Assembly (NCBI GenBank): GCA_022649055.1
Contig: JALCNL010000003.1
Coordinates: 1-56,305 of the forward strand
Length of the DNA: 56,305 nt
Direction: 5' to 3'
From: Megasphaera sp.
Lineage (GTDB): Bacteria > Bacillota > Negativicutes > Veillonellales > Megasphaeraceae
Positions 27,437-35,838 of this stretch are shown one piece after another. The translations under genes were made by a program, and so were the position numbers. The notes beneath the pieces are model-generated. The model did not search any database, was not told where the DNA came from, and saw only the letters and a list, made by a program, of their open reading frames with translations. Each line of letters opens with the position of its first letter. The stretch's first letter is position 1.

Positions 27437-27499
27437 ATGGACACTTCATCGTCCATCACACCTTGAGCCGTTGGTCCTTCACCTGCCAACGGCTTTTTA
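27437..27499 (+). ncRNA. Candidate small RNA, about 60 nt, with own promoter and terminator
   Basis: An extended -10 (TGATAAAAT, 27422-27430) predicts a start near 27437. The transcript would fold into a TGGAC/GTCCA hairpin (27438-27442 with 27451-27455) and a strong terminator, AGCCGTTGG (27466-27474) with CCAACGGCT (27486-27494) and a T-run. No protein gene lies between, and the next plus-strand gene is far away, so it is not a leader of a nearby gene. Sequence-only prediction. Confidence 0.5.
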
Positions 27500-27679
27500 T
27501 ATTTCACCAATTCTCATGGCGAATAAATCCATAATACCATATAGTAAAAAATAAATGGATTGTACTTACACCTTACCCCGGGTATATCAAAAAATTATCT
27601 TTCTCATTGATATATTATTTGTTTACATAGACAAATATCATGCCACAGTTAGGCGGAAAACACATACACTATTCCGCAC

Positions 27680-27714
27680 AAAAAAAACGCCACTAACAAA
27701 ATCGCATAGCGGCG
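27680..27714 (-). terminator. Terminator of the ylxM-to-yebC operon
   Basis: Minus strand: CGCCGCTA pairs with TAGTGGCG (one wobble), then eight T residues. Fourteen bp after the yebC stop. Confidence 0.8.
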
Positions 27715-27727
27715 CGGTTATCATGTA

Positions 27728-28462
27728 TTATTCATCTTCTTCAGGTATGTCACCATTATGGTATACATCCTGTACATCATCAAGATCATCTAATGCATCT
27801 ACAAGATTCTCCAGCTTGCGGCCATCTTCCATGCCAAGAGAAATCGTATTATCCGGAACCATCGTGATTTGAGCAACTTCCATAACGATGTTATTTTCCT
27901 CCAACACTTTTTCTACTGCATCAAAGGCTTCCGGTGCTGTAGTGATTTCGTATTCTTCATCCCCTGTTTTGACATCATCGGCTCCTGCGTCCAGAGCCAT
28001 CATCATCAGCTCTTCTTCATCCGCTGAATCTTTAGCCACAACAAAGACGCCTTTATTCTTAAACATCCAAGCAACACAGCCGGTTTCTCCCAAGTTACCG
28101 CCATGCTTAGAAAATACATGGCGCACTTCTGCAGCTGCACGATTGCGGTTATCCGTAAGAACGCTCACCGTAACGGCAACACCTGCTGGCCCGTACCCTT
28201 CATATACGATTTCTTCGTAATTTTGCCCGTCAGCAGCACCCGCGCCTTTCTGGATAGCGCGCTTGATATTTTCTTTAGGAATGTTGTTTTCTTTTGCTTT
28301 CTGCAATGCCAGTTTCAGCCGCATATTACCAACGGGATCAGCTCCGCCCATACGAACCGCAATGGTAATTTCACGGCTGATTTTTGTAGTAATCTTGCCG
28401 CGAATAGCATCGTTCTTGCCTTTCTTACGTTTAATATTGGCCCATTTTGAATGTCCAGACAT
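27728..28462 (-). CDS. YebC/PmpR family protein
   Basis: A 244-residue protein of the YebC/TACO1 family, long annotated as a transcription regulator and more recently tied to relief of ribosome stalling. The family start MSGHSKWANIKRKKGKNDA is seen directly, followed by ARKIAREI-type KISREITIAVRMGGADP and the acidic stretch near the end (DALDDLDDVQDVYHNG). The ATG at 28462 has AAGGGAGG upstream; a longer frame begins inside the neighbour and is rejected. It ends the translation operon, 13 bp after the SPOUT methyltransferase gene. Confidence 0.95.
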   Translation of the reverse strand: MSGHSKWANIKRKKGKNDAIRGKITTKISREITIAVRMGGADPVGNMRLKLALQKAKENNIPKENIKRAIQKGAGAADGQNYEEIVYEGYGPAGVAVTVSVLTDNRNRAAAEVRHVFSKHGGNLGETGCVAWMFKNKGVFVVAKDSADEEELMMMALDAGADDVKTGDEEYEITTAPEAFDAVEKVLEENNIVMEVAQITMVPDNTISLGMEDGRKLENLVDALDDLDDVQDVYHNGDIPEEDE

Positions 28463-28475
28463 GAAAATGCCTCCC

Positions 28476-29054
28476 TTATTGATTCCACCAAGCTTCGCCT
28501 GCCAAACGGTCAAGAATAATAGCCGCTGCCGAACGTACGGATAGGTGGTTATACTCCCCAGAACCATAAATAGGTTCCAGGATGAAATCAAACTGCTCCA
28601 TCGTTTCTTTCGTCATACCATAACCGGTCCCTAAAAGCAACAAGATCGGCACCGTTTCTGTTTCACGCTTATGCCGCAGTTCTTTATAGGAAATTGTATT
28701 GGCATACGTGCGCGCATCGGTCGTAACAATATACGGACGTTGTCCTTCCTGTTCCGTCACCGCATCAACAGCCGCTTCGATGGAAGGGCGGATGTCGACA
28801 ATATCAAAAGCTTCCGTACGGTACGAATTATATTTCCGTCCCGCCGGACTGCGCCAGAAATCGATAATTTTATGCACCATATCGAGTTGTCCCTCGATAT
28901 GGTGGATAATAAAATATTTTTTTACGCCATACGTCGTAGCGGATCGCGATATGTCGTGAAGATCATAATTCGTGATAGCCGTAGCAATGACGTTAAAATT
29001 CTTATCATATATTGGATAATGCACCAACCCTATATATAAGGATGATTTCATCAT
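28476..29054 (-). CDS. SPOUT-type RNA methyltransferase next to trmD (PF09936-like)
   Basis: A 192-residue predicted SAM-dependent RNA methyltransferase. It begins with LYIGLVHYPIYDKN and has the C-terminal knot-like stretch LLLLGTGYGMTKETM and LEPIYGSGEYNHLSVRSA, the pattern of the small knotted family often found right after trmD in Clostridia and Negativicutes. Its start overlaps the trmD stop by four bases (ATGA), which couples the two. The exact modified nucleotide is not known to me. Confidence 0.85.
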   Translation of the reverse strand: MMKSSLYIGLVHYPIYDKNFNVIATAITNYDLHDISRSATTYGVKKYFIIHHIEGQLDMVHKIIDFWRSPAGRKYNSYRTEAFDIVDIRPSIEAAVDAVTEQEGQRPYIVTTDARTYANTISYKELRHKRETETVPILLLLGTGYGMTKETMEQFDFILEPIYGSGEYNHLSVRSAAAIILDRLAGEAWWNQ

Positions 29055-29782
29055 TCCATCTCCCGTTTCAGCTGCGCTAATAGTTCCTTGTCAGATGGTG
29101 ATAATGCGCAATTTTCCAACAAGTCGGGCCGTTTCGCAAGTGTTCTCTGCACGGATTGCCGATGCCGCCATGCATTGATTTTTGCATGATCGCCGTTGCA
29201 CAGTACCTCAGGAACACGATAGCCGCGAAAAAGTGCAGGTTTTGTATATTGTGGATATTCAAGCAGCGACGTATAAAAAGAATCTTCTGCCGCACTGCCC
29301 GCAGTAAGAACGCCTGGCAACATGCGGGCTACCGCATCGGTAACCGCCATAGCAGGAATCTCTCCTCCTGTCAGTACAAAATCCCCCACGGAAATAGTCT
29401 CATCAGCCAGATAATCTTCTACCCGGTGATCCACACCTTCATAATGTCCACAAAGTAAAATAAGCTGATCATAGGCTGCCAGTTCTCTGGCTTTCGCCTG
29501 ATCAAAGGTCGAACCACTTGGTCCCATGAGAATAATACGTCTTTTATCCACACTCCGCCGCACTGATTCTACCGCCCGGAACAGCGGTTCCGCCTTCATA
29601 AGCATTCCTCTGCCGCCGCCATACGGCGTATCATCCACCATATGATGTTTATCATACGTAAAACTGCGAGGATTTGTCACATCGAGATCCAAAATCCCAG
29701 CCTCACGGGCACGTTTAATAATGCTGTGATGGTAAAAAGCTTCGATAAATTCAGGAAATAAGGAAATTATATCGATTCTCAT
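29051..29782 (-). CDS. trmD: tRNA (guanine-37 N1) methyltransferase TrmD
   Basis: Methylates G37 of tRNAs that read CNN codons, preventing frameshifts. The 243 residues start MRIDIISLFPEFIEAFYHH, carry the HHMVDDTPYGGGRGMLMK loop and the knot LLCGHYEGVDHRV and ISVGDFVLTGGE, and are of usual length. The ATG at 29782 shares a base with the rimM stop (TAATG); the upstream GTG is rejected because it lies inside rimM and adds unconserved residues. Confidence 0.97.
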   Translation of the reverse strand: MRIDIISLFPEFIEAFYHHSIIKRAREAGILDLDVTNPRSFTYDKHHMVDDTPYGGGRGMLMKAEPLFRAVESVRRSVDKRRIILMGPSGSTFDQAKARELAAYDQLILLCGHYEGVDHRVEDYLADETISVGDFVLTGGEIPAMAVTDAVARMLPGVLTAGSAAEDSFYTSLLEYPQYTKPALFRGYRVPEVLCNGDHAKINAWRHRQSVQRTLAKRPDLLENCALSPSDKELLAQLKREME

Positions 29783-30276
29783 TATTCTACCCACTCCGGT
29801 GGATCTACCACCATTTTCTTCGTTTCCACATCAATGGATTTAACAACTTCATGAATTGCCGCCAGCAGCGTTTCTTTTCCTTCTGCATCGGTCACAACAT
29901 ATACGTCGTTACTCCCCGTTTTCAGGACATCCGTAACGGTTCCTAAATAATGATCATGCAAATCATACACCCCGATTCCTATGATATCAAACACATAGTA
30001 CTGTCCTTTTTTAAGGGGTGTTAGATCTTCCCGCGGTATTTGCAGTTCCTTCTTCAAAAGAAGTTCTGCAGCATTGCGGTCATTGATACCGGCAAGTTTC
30101 ATGAGCACCACGCGCTTGTGAAAGCTGGCATGCTCTATTTCATACTGTATCCCGTCAATATAAACACATTTCATGTGCAGAAATCGTTCGGGAAAGTCCG
30201 TATCAGGATAAATACGAACATCACCCCGCACGCCGTGCGGGGCAACTATTTGTCCAATCGTAATGAAATCAGCCAT
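29782..30276 (-). CDS. rimM: Ribosome maturation factor RimM
   Basis: Binds S19 and assists 30S head assembly. The 164-residue protein has the N-terminal RimM barrel (IGQIVAPHGVRGDVRIYP, residues 7-24) and the C-terminal PRC domain (YYVFDIIGIGVYD...VYVVTD...LLAAIHEVVKSID). It lies 5 bp after ylqD and overlaps trmD by one base. Confidence 0.96.
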   Translation of the reverse strand: MADFITIGQIVAPHGVRGDVRIYPDTDFPERFLHMKCVYIDGIQYEIEHASFHKRVVLMKLAGINDRNAAELLLKKELQIPREDLTPLKKGQYYVFDIIGIGVYDLHDHYLGTVTDVLKTGSNDVYVVTDAEGKETLLAAIHEVVKSIDVETKKMVVDPPEWVE

Positions 30277-30281
30277 CTTAC

Positions 30282-30689
30282 TTATTGACGGATGGCAATG
30301 ATTTTGCCATCTTCCAGCAAGATTTCGGTACCAACCAACTTATCCAAATCGTCACCGACTTTTACCAAAACAGTCTGTTCGAGCTGTCCTTGATTGATTT
30401 CGGAGCCGATATCCAGCTTTTGTGCTTCTTCGTAGGCATGCTGAGCCTGTGCCTTCGTAGCATTGAGTCGCTGCCGCTGTTCTTCCAATTGAGCCCGCAG
30501 GGAAATAAGACCTTGCGCATCCATTTTAGCCTGATCAACCATCATGCGTTTTGCCTGAAATTCCAGGTTTTGCATTTCACGGTCAACATCAGTCAGATTC
30601 TGCTCGGAATTTTTGAGGATTTTAGCTTTGAGCGCTTCTGTAACCTTTGACTTAACGGCAACAGGGCAGCGCAATGTAATTTGATCCAT
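30282..30689 (-). CDS. ylqD: YlqD family protein
   Basis: A 135-residue, highly charged protein with a long predicted coiled coil (about residues 25-95, many Gln, Glu, Lys) and a beta-rich end VGTEILLEDGKIIAIRQ. The position between khpA and rimM is where B. subtilis has ylqD. Function is unknown; likely cytoplasmic. Spacing to neighbours is 5-8 bp. Confidence 0.85.
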   Translation of the reverse strand: MDQITLRCPVAVKSKVTEALKAKILKNSEQNLTDVDREMQNLEFQAKRMMVDQAKMDAQGLISLRAQLEEQRQRLNATKAQAQHAYEEAQKLDIGSEINQGQLEQTVLVKVGDDLDKLVGTEILLEDGKIIAIRQ

Positions 30690-30697
30690 GGCTCCTC

Positions 30698-30925
30698 CTA
30701 TACAATATCTACTGATACTTTTTTATCAGCCTTCACTGCCGCAGCCTTTACAACCAGGCGTATTGCTTTTGCAATCTTTCCCTGCTTGCCAATAACTTTC
30801 CCCATATCTTCCGGGGCGACATGAAGCTCATACACTTCGAGGCCTTTCTTTTGATTCTTCGTAACTGTAACTGCTTCCGGGCGTTTCACCAACGCTTTTG
30901 CAATACATGCAATTAATTCTTCCAT
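30698..30925 (-). CDS. khpA: KH-domain RNA-binding protein KhpA
   Basis: A 75-residue single KH domain that in streptococci pairs with KhpB/Jag and binds many RNAs. The RNA-contact loop is GKVIGKQGKIAKAIR near residue 50. ATG at 30925 is preferred (GAGG nine bases upstream) over an in-frame GTG five codons earlier. It lies 15 bp after rpsP. Confidence 0.93.
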   Translation of the reverse strand: MEELIACIAKALVKRPEAVTVTKNQKKGLEVYELHVAPEDMGKVIGKQGKIAKAIRLVVKAAAVKADKKVSVDIV

Positions 30926-30940
30926 AGCAATCAGCCTCAC

Positions 30941-31207
30941 TTACTTTTTAGACTCTTCAAACTTAGCCATAATACCGGCTTTCTTGAAAAGAGAACGAAT
31001 CGTATCGGTCGGTTGTGCACCTTTGCCGAGCCATTCTACAGCAGTTTCGACATCGACATTCAAAGATTCTATGCCCTTAGCAGGATCATACTGACCTAAG
31101 GTAGCAACAGGACGACCATTATTGCGGGCATTGTGAGAATCAGCAACAACAACACGATAAACCGGATTCTTTTTAGCACCTAAACGAGCTAAACGAATTT
31201 TAATCAT
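30941..31207 (-). CDS. rpsP: 30S ribosomal protein S16
   Basis: The 88-residue small-subunit protein, recognised from MIKIRLARLGAKKNPVYRVV at the start and the usual GQYDP segment. AGGAGGTGAAAT precedes the ATG. It follows ffh by 41 bp, the standard Firmicutes order. Confidence 0.97.
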   Translation of the reverse strand: MIKIRLARLGAKKNPVYRVVVADSHNARNNGRPVATLGQYDPAKGIESLNVDVETAVEWLGKGAQPTDTIRSLFKKAGIMAKFEESKK

Positions 31208-31248
31208 TACATTTCACCTCCTCAACGTAATATCCTCACTATCGAGGC

Positions 31249-32604
31249 CTACATATGGAACGGGAGACGCGGCATGAAGCTACGTTTTTTCCCTTGTTGT
31301 TTTTTAGCCATTTTCATCATTTTCTGCATTTCTGTAAACTGTTTGATGAGACGGTTTACATCTTGGACACGAGTACCGCTGCCTTTCGCTATACGGCGTT
31401 TGCGGCTGTCCTTTATAAGCATCTTCGGATTGGAACTGGATCGTTCTTTAGTTGTCATGGACTGTATAATGGCCTCTAAGTGTTTAAATTCCTTTCCATC
31501 CATATTGATTTTATCAATTTCTTTCTTATATTTTCCAATACCGGGAATGAGTCCTACTAAACTACTCATATTTCCCATCTTTTTAACCATGTTCAGCTGA
31601 GAAAGGAAGTCATCAAACGTAAAGCTGCCGCTCTTCATGGTTTTTTTCATTTCTTCCATGGATTCTTCATCAAAAGCAGCTTGTGCTTTTTCAATGATCG
31701 TCTCCACATCGCCCAAATCCAGTATACGAGAAGCATACCGGTCTGGGTGAAATTCTTCAAGACCATCCAGCTTTTCACTGACGCCAATAAATTTGATGGG
31801 TTTTCCGGTAACAGCTTTAATGGACAAGGCGGCACCGCCGCGGGCATCCCCATCAAGTTTGGTCATGATAATACCGTCGATTCCCAAAGCCTGATCAAAA
31901 GCTGACGCGGCCGTAACCGCATCCTGCCCGGTCATCGCATCGACGACCAGCATGATTTCATGGGGATGCACTGTTTCCTTAATGCGGACCAATTCATCCA
32001 TCAAGGTTTCATTAACATGCAGACGCCCTGCCGTATCGACAATGATAATGTCCTTCAAATGGCTAAGCGCAAAAGGAATCGAATTTTGAGATATCTGCAC
32101 CGGATCCTTGCTGCCTTCTTCGGTATACACAGGAATATCCAACTGTTCCCCCAACACTTGTAATTGAGAAATAGCGGCCGGCCGGTATACGTCACCTGCA
32201 ACCAGCAAGGGACTCTTCCCCTGACTCTTAAGCATTCTAGCCAATTTGGCCGCCGTCGTCGTTTTCCCGGCTCCCTGCAGCCCTACAAGCATAATAATCG
32301 TAGGCGGACGGGAGGAAATGGTAATGCGGCTCTGCGTGCCACCCAATAACTCGGCTAATTCGTCCCGGACAATTTTAATGACCGTCTGTGCCGCATTCAA
32401 TGTACCGAATACTTCTTCGCCAACGGTTTTTTCTTTTATTTTCTTTATAAAATCTTTTGTTACATTAAAATTAACATCAGCCTCAAGCAATGCCCGACGC
32501 ATCTCTTTCAGTGCTTCGTTGACATCCTCTTCGGAGAGTTTTCCTTTACCGCGCAGTTTTTTAAAAGCTAACTGAAATCGTTCCGATAAACTTTCGAATG
32601 GCAT
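31249..32604 (-). CDS. ffh: Signal recognition particle protein Ffh
   Basis: GTPase that with SRP RNA targets nascent membrane proteins to FtsY. N-domain helices (residues 1-90), G-domain with GLQGAGKTTTAAKLA (near 107), DTAGRLHVNE and TKLDGDARGG, then a Met-rich M domain ending MQKMMKMAKKQQGKK and a basic tail. Length 451 is normal. It follows ylxM by 18 bp. Confidence 0.98.
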   Translation of the reverse strand: MPFESLSERFQLAFKKLRGKGKLSEEDVNEALKEMRRALLEADVNFNVTKDFIKKIKEKTVGEEVFGTLNAAQTVIKIVRDELAELLGGTQSRITISSRPPTIIMLVGLQGAGKTTTAAKLARMLKSQGKSPLLVAGDVYRPAAISQLQVLGEQLDIPVYTEEGSKDPVQISQNSIPFALSHLKDIIIVDTAGRLHVNETLMDELVRIKETVHPHEIMLVVDAMTGQDAVTAASAFDQALGIDGIIMTKLDGDARGGAALSIKAVTGKPIKFIGVSEKLDGLEEFHPDRYASRILDLGDVETIIEKAQAAFDEESMEEMKKTMKSGSFTFDDFLSQLNMVKKMGNMSSLVGLIPGIGKYKKEIDKINMDGKEFKHLEAIIQSMTTKERSSSNPKMLIKDSRKRRIAKGSGTRVQDVNRLIKQFTEMQKMMKMAKKQQGKKRSFMPRLPFHM

Positions 32605-32622
32605 GGGGATCTCCTTTTATCA

Positions 32623-32952
32623 TCAAATATCCAAATGATGTAAGATATGTTTTGCTTTCTCTATTTGCACTGCATCACCCTGTTCAAGCAGTGACACCGC
32701 TTCCGATAAGCCTATCCGCAGCGCATTAACGCGTTCCAGCAAATGTAACCGCCGTTCATATCCTTCCAACGCGTTTCCGGCACGATGCAGCATATCATAA
32801 ACACCTTGTCTTGAAATATGAAGTTCTTCACCGATTTCTGCTAACGACAAATCCATGAAAAAATACAGCTCCATACAACGATGCTGCCGCTCCGTAAGCA
32901 GCGGCCCGTATATATCAAGAAGTCGTCCCTTGCGGACCATATCTTCTAACAT
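32623..32952 (-). CDS. ylxM: YlxM (UPF0122) helix-turn-helix protein
   Basis: A 109-residue sigma-70-region-4-like DNA-binding protein, regularly upstream of ffh and thought to influence SRP genes. LTERQHRCMELYFFMDLSLA leads into the recognition helix ISRQGVYDMLHRA. ATG at 32952 has AGGAGG ten bases upstream; an earlier GTG lies on top of that site. First gene of the operon, with a dyad at the predicted transcription start (next entry) that might be its own operator. Confidence 0.92.
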   Translation of the reverse strand: MLEDMVRKGRLLDIYGPLLTERQHRCMELYFFMDLSLAEIGEELHISRQGVYDMLHRAGNALEGYERRLHLLERVNALRIGLSEAVSLLEQGDAVQIEKAKHILHHLDI

Positions 32953-32967
32953 ACCTTCACCGCCTCC

Positions 32968-33016
32968 TGACAATTGTGCATATTGTCAGTATACAGCAGC
33001 TCTTTTTATCTGTCAA
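32968..33016 (-). promoter_or_regulatory. ylxM-ffh operon promoter with a start-site dyad
   Basis: Minus strand TTGACA (33011-33016), 17 bp, TATACT (32988-32993). Directly downstream TGACAAT-7 bp-ATTGTCA (32968-32988) covers the start and reaches the ribosome site. A second CTTGACA copy lies upstream of the -35. Promoter is clear; operator role is inference. Confidence 0.8.
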
Positions 33017-33441
33017 GTATTTTTACTTGTCAAGCATGTGTTCGGTGAAGAGATGAATAAACAACCGCAATAATTTTGTTTCTCACATGCTAGCGGTATC
33101 GGATTCCTTTATTGTTTTGATTGTTTCTGCTACAACATATTCCATGAGGAGACCTTTAGTTGTAATATATTTTGCTGGCTAGGCAGTGTATCTATTATCT
33201 AAACTTTCTATTTTTTAACAATATCTTACCGAGGACTATTTTACACTAGTCACTTATCAATATTGTCACTGTTCGTATAACTATACGTTGTTCACATATG
33301 TACACAAGTTGTTCAAATCATACAATTTATTTCTACATTAATTGAAAATTTGACAATGACAACATAAATATTATGCGTTATAATTATGTTAAATGTGTAC
33401 TCGTATATACAATATATCGAAGGGGGAAAACAAAATAAGCT
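33017..33441. other. Intergenic region upstream of the orphan LysR gene
   Basis: No reading frame of note. Near the LysR gene TATAAT (33379-33384) with TGACAA 16 bp upstream is a likely promoter. CGTATAACTATACG (33273-33286) and an ACATATGT palindrome (33296-33303) are present; no recognised operator. Confidence 0.4.
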
Positions 33442-34437
33442 ATGAATACTAAGCAATTACAATATTTTATCGCCGCTGCAGAAAATGAAAGTTTTACAAA
33501 GGCAGCTCAACAATTTCATATTACCCAGACAGCCATCACACAGCAAATCAAATCGTTGGAAGATCAACTGCAAGTTATGCTGTTTACTCGAATTAACCAC
33601 CGAGTCGTACTAACACAAGCAGGCCGGTATTTTCTCAAAGAAAGCCGTGCATTGGTATATACACTTGATAAATCGGTCGATCAGGTCCGTCTTATCGGCA
33701 AGGGAATTTCCGGTTCCCTGCGGATCGGCTGGATCACTGGTTTTGAACAAGCACCGCTACATCTGCTGATCCAACGTTTTCACGAGTCGCATCCGCAAAT
33801 ATCACTGCAGCTAGAACGTAACAGTGCCGTGAATTTATATGACAAGTTGCAAAATAATGATTTAGATCTGGTTTTTAATATCCGTTTTGATATTGGCCGC
33901 TATAAAAATGTTTTACAACTCCCCATTCATGAATTTCCCGTTGTTGCCGTTCTCCCCAGTTTTCATCCGCTAACGAACAAAAAATATTTATTCCGCGACG
34001 ATCTGCGTGCCCAGGCCTTTATTGTAAGCCGCACGGGGGAAACCATTACCGACCAAAATGAGTCTATCAGCCGGTATATGACAGCAAATATCAAATATGG
34101 ACAAATCTATTATGCGAATGACACCGAGACCATGATGCTTATGGTTTCTGCCGGTTTGGGTATTTCCATTGTTCCTTCTTATATGATTCCCGCCATTAAT
34201 AATAACCGCATCAAAACCCTTCCCATTCGTGGTATCAACATGAAAGCCGAAATTATTACTGCCTGGCTGGATGATACAGACAACCCGTCCTTGCCGCTGA
34301 TGATCCAAACCATAAAAGATTGGAAACGGATTATCGGCTATATTCCGAAACAGAAAAAAACACATCCCAATGTAACAGACACGGGAACTTTATCCCGTAA
34401 TTCACTTAATCATAAGAAGACAAATCCCAGATATTAA
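33442..34437 (+). CDS. LysR-type transcriptional regulator (orphan)
   Basis: A 331-residue regulator with the N-terminal winged helix (QLQYFIAAAENESFTKAAQQ then TQTAITQQIKSLEDQL) and a periplasmic-binding-like effector domain from about residue 90 (SGSLRIGWITGFE). It stands alone: the neighbours on both sides are unrelated housekeeping operons, so its target is not evident. The ribosome site AGGGGG is about 16 bases ahead of the ATG, unusually far. The last ten codons lie inside a 62-bp perfect palindrome, giving a Lys/Asn-rich tail (NHKKTNPRY) after the conserved domain; the tail is probably a by-product of the palindrome. Confidence 0.92.
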   Translation: MNTKQLQYFIAAAENESFTKAAQQFHITQTAITQQIKSLEDQLQVMLFTRINHRVVLTQAGRYFLKESRALVYTLDKSVDQVRLIGKGISGSLRIGWITGFEQAPLHLLIQRFHESHPQISLQLERNSAVNLYDKLQNNDLDLVFNIRFDIGRYKNVLQLPIHEFPVVAVLPSFHPLTNKKYLFRDDLRAQAFIVSRTGETITDQNESISRYMTANIKYGQIYYANDTETMMLMVSAGLGISIVPSYMIPAINNNRIKTLPIRGINMKAEIITAWLDDTDNPSLPLMIQTIKDWKRIIGYIPKQKKTHPNVTDTGTLSRNSLNHKKTNPRY

Positions 34438-34466
34438 TATCTGGGATTTGTCTTCTTATGATTAAG
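34405..34466. repeat. 62-bp perfect palindrome, likely terminator of both convergent genes
   Basis: Two 31-bp arms without any spacer; the centre is the TAA of the LysR gene. It lies between the LysR gene and purH, which converge, and so probably ends both transcripts, though neither side has a proper T-run. Confidence 0.85.
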
Positions 34467-34490
34467 TATCTCATTCTTTTATGGACTGAA

Positions 34491-35666
34491 TCAATGATGG
34501 AACAAGCGCAGTCCGGTCATGGCCATGGCCATGTCATATTTATCACACGTTTCAATAACATTATCATCACGGATAGAACCGCCTGCCTGCGCAATATAAT
34601 CGACGCCGCTGCGATGAGCCCGTTCAATATTGTCACCAAACGGGAAAAATGCATCACTTCCCAAGGCAACACCATGAAGCTGTGCAATCCAAGCTTTCTT
34701 TTCCTCTCTGCTTAAGGGTTCCGGTTTTTCTGTAAAAAGATTTTGCCAGACGCCATCAGCTAAAACATCTTCGGCATCATCAGAAATGTATACATCAATT
34801 GTATTGTCCCGATCAGGCCGGCGAATATTTTTTTTAAACGGCAGCGACAGTACCTTTGGATTTTGGCGAAGCCACCAAACATCAACCTTGTTCCCTGCCA
34901 GACGAGTACAGTGGACGCGAGACTGCTGCCCCGCACCGACGCCAATCGTCATGCCGTCCTTCACATAACAAACAGAATTGGACTGTGTGTATTTCAAAGT
35001 AATGAGTGCCACGAGTAAATCTCGTTTCGCCGCTGCAGGAATATCTTTGTTTTTTGTCGGTCGATTTTCAAAAAGATTGTCCGTAATTTTTACATTATTC
35101 CGTTCTTGTTCAAAGGTTACTCCGTATACTTCCTTGCTTTCTATACCGGCCGGTACATAATCCGGATCAATTTTCAGTACACAATAGGTTCCCTTGCGCT
35201 TGGATTTCAGAATCGCCAAGGCTTCTTCCGTATATCCGGGAGCAATCATACCATCAGAAACTTCACGTTTCAGGAGAGTCGCTGTTTCTGCATCACAAAT
35301 ATCGGACAGAGCGACAAAATCGCCATAGGAACTCATACGATCTGCTCCGCGTGCACAGGCATATGCACATGCCAGCGGAGATAACTGCAAATCATCTACA
35401 TAGTATATCTTTTTAAGCACATCACTCATACCGGCAGCTACCGCAGCTCCGGCAGGACTGACATGCTTAAAGGAAGCCGCTGCAGGAAGCCCCGTTGCTT
35501 CTTTTAATTCTTTGACCAACTGAAAACTGTTAAATGCATCCAGTAAATTAATATAACCGGGACGTCCATTCATTACTTCAACAGGCAGCTCGCTGCCATC
35601 CTTCATATACACCCTGGCTGAGGCTTGATTTGGATTACAGCCGTATTTTAATTGCAGTTCCTTCAT
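34491..35666 (-). CDS. purH: Stand-alone AICAR formyltransferase (PurH C-terminal domain only)
   Basis: Adds the last carbon of the purine ring to AICAR (ZMP) using formyl-tetrahydrofolate. The 391 residues correspond to the transformylase half only: SFKHVSPAGAAVAAG (near residue 65) with the catalytic Lys-His, FVALSDICD, GVGAGQQSRVHCTRLAG and the C-terminal SDAFFPFGDNIERAHRSG. The N-terminal IMP cyclohydrolase half of usual PurH (about 200 residues) is absent and the gene starts cleanly with MKELQLKYGCNPNQ after GGGAGG, so this is not a truncation. IMP cyclohydrolase must be coded elsewhere. A ZTP riboswitch lies directly upstream, fitting the substrate ZMP. Confidence 0.93.
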   Translation of the reverse strand: MKELQLKYGCNPNQASARVYMKDGSELPVEVMNGRPGYINLLDAFNSFQLVKELKEATGLPAAASFKHVSPAGAAVAAGMSDVLKKIYYVDDLQLSPLACAYACARGADRMSSYGDFVALSDICDAETATLLKREVSDGMIAPGYTEEALAILKSKRKGTYCVLKIDPDYVPAGIESKEVYGVTFEQERNNVKITDNLFENRPTKNKDIPAAAKRDLLVALITLKYTQSNSVCYVKDGMTIGVGAGQQSRVHCTRLAGNKVDVWWLRQNPKVLSLPFKKNIRRPDRDNTIDVYISDDAEDVLADGVWQNLFTEKPEPLSREEKKAWIAQLHGVALGSDAFFPFGDNIERAHRSGVDYIAQAGGSIRDDNVIETCDKYDMAMAMTGLRLFHH

Positions 35667-35681
35667 CGTGAATTACCTCCC

Positions 35682-35785
35682 AAAAAAATAAATGCCGACA
35701 CCTCTGGAATCATTGCCCAGACGGTCGGCTTTTCTTAGTCATGCTCCCCGTGGTCATTCCACTTCCGTCAGTCACATGAACTCAT
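35682..35785 (-). promoter_or_regulatory. ZTP/ZMP (pfl) riboswitch with overlapping terminator
   Basis: The purH leader reads CATGTGACTGACGGAAGTGG, ACCACGGGGAGCATGAC and GCCGACCGTCTGGGCA in order, which matches the conserved halves of the pfl motif as I remember it (GUGUGACUGGCG and CCGNCCGCCUGGGCA). The 3' aptamer strand GCCGAC (35724-35729) can pair instead with GTCGGC (35694-35699), followed by ATTTATTTTTTT right before the ribosome site: a terminator that excludes the aptamer. ZMP binding should thus allow readthrough into purH. Confidence 0.87.
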
Positions 35786-35791
35786 GCATAA

Positions 35792-35821
35792 ATTATACCT
35801 TTGAAAAACAACCTTTGTCAA
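35792..35821 (-). promoter_or_regulatory. purH promoter
   Basis: Minus strand TTGACA (35816-35821), 18 bp, TATAAT (35792-35797); start predicted near 35785, the first base of the riboswitch. Confidence 0.88.
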
Positions 35822-35838
35822 TGAAAAAATAGCATATA

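Noticed and set aside
27555-27872. 105-codon plus-strand frame reaching into yebC
   Set aside because: Antisense shadow of yebC with a terminator inside; no ribosome site.
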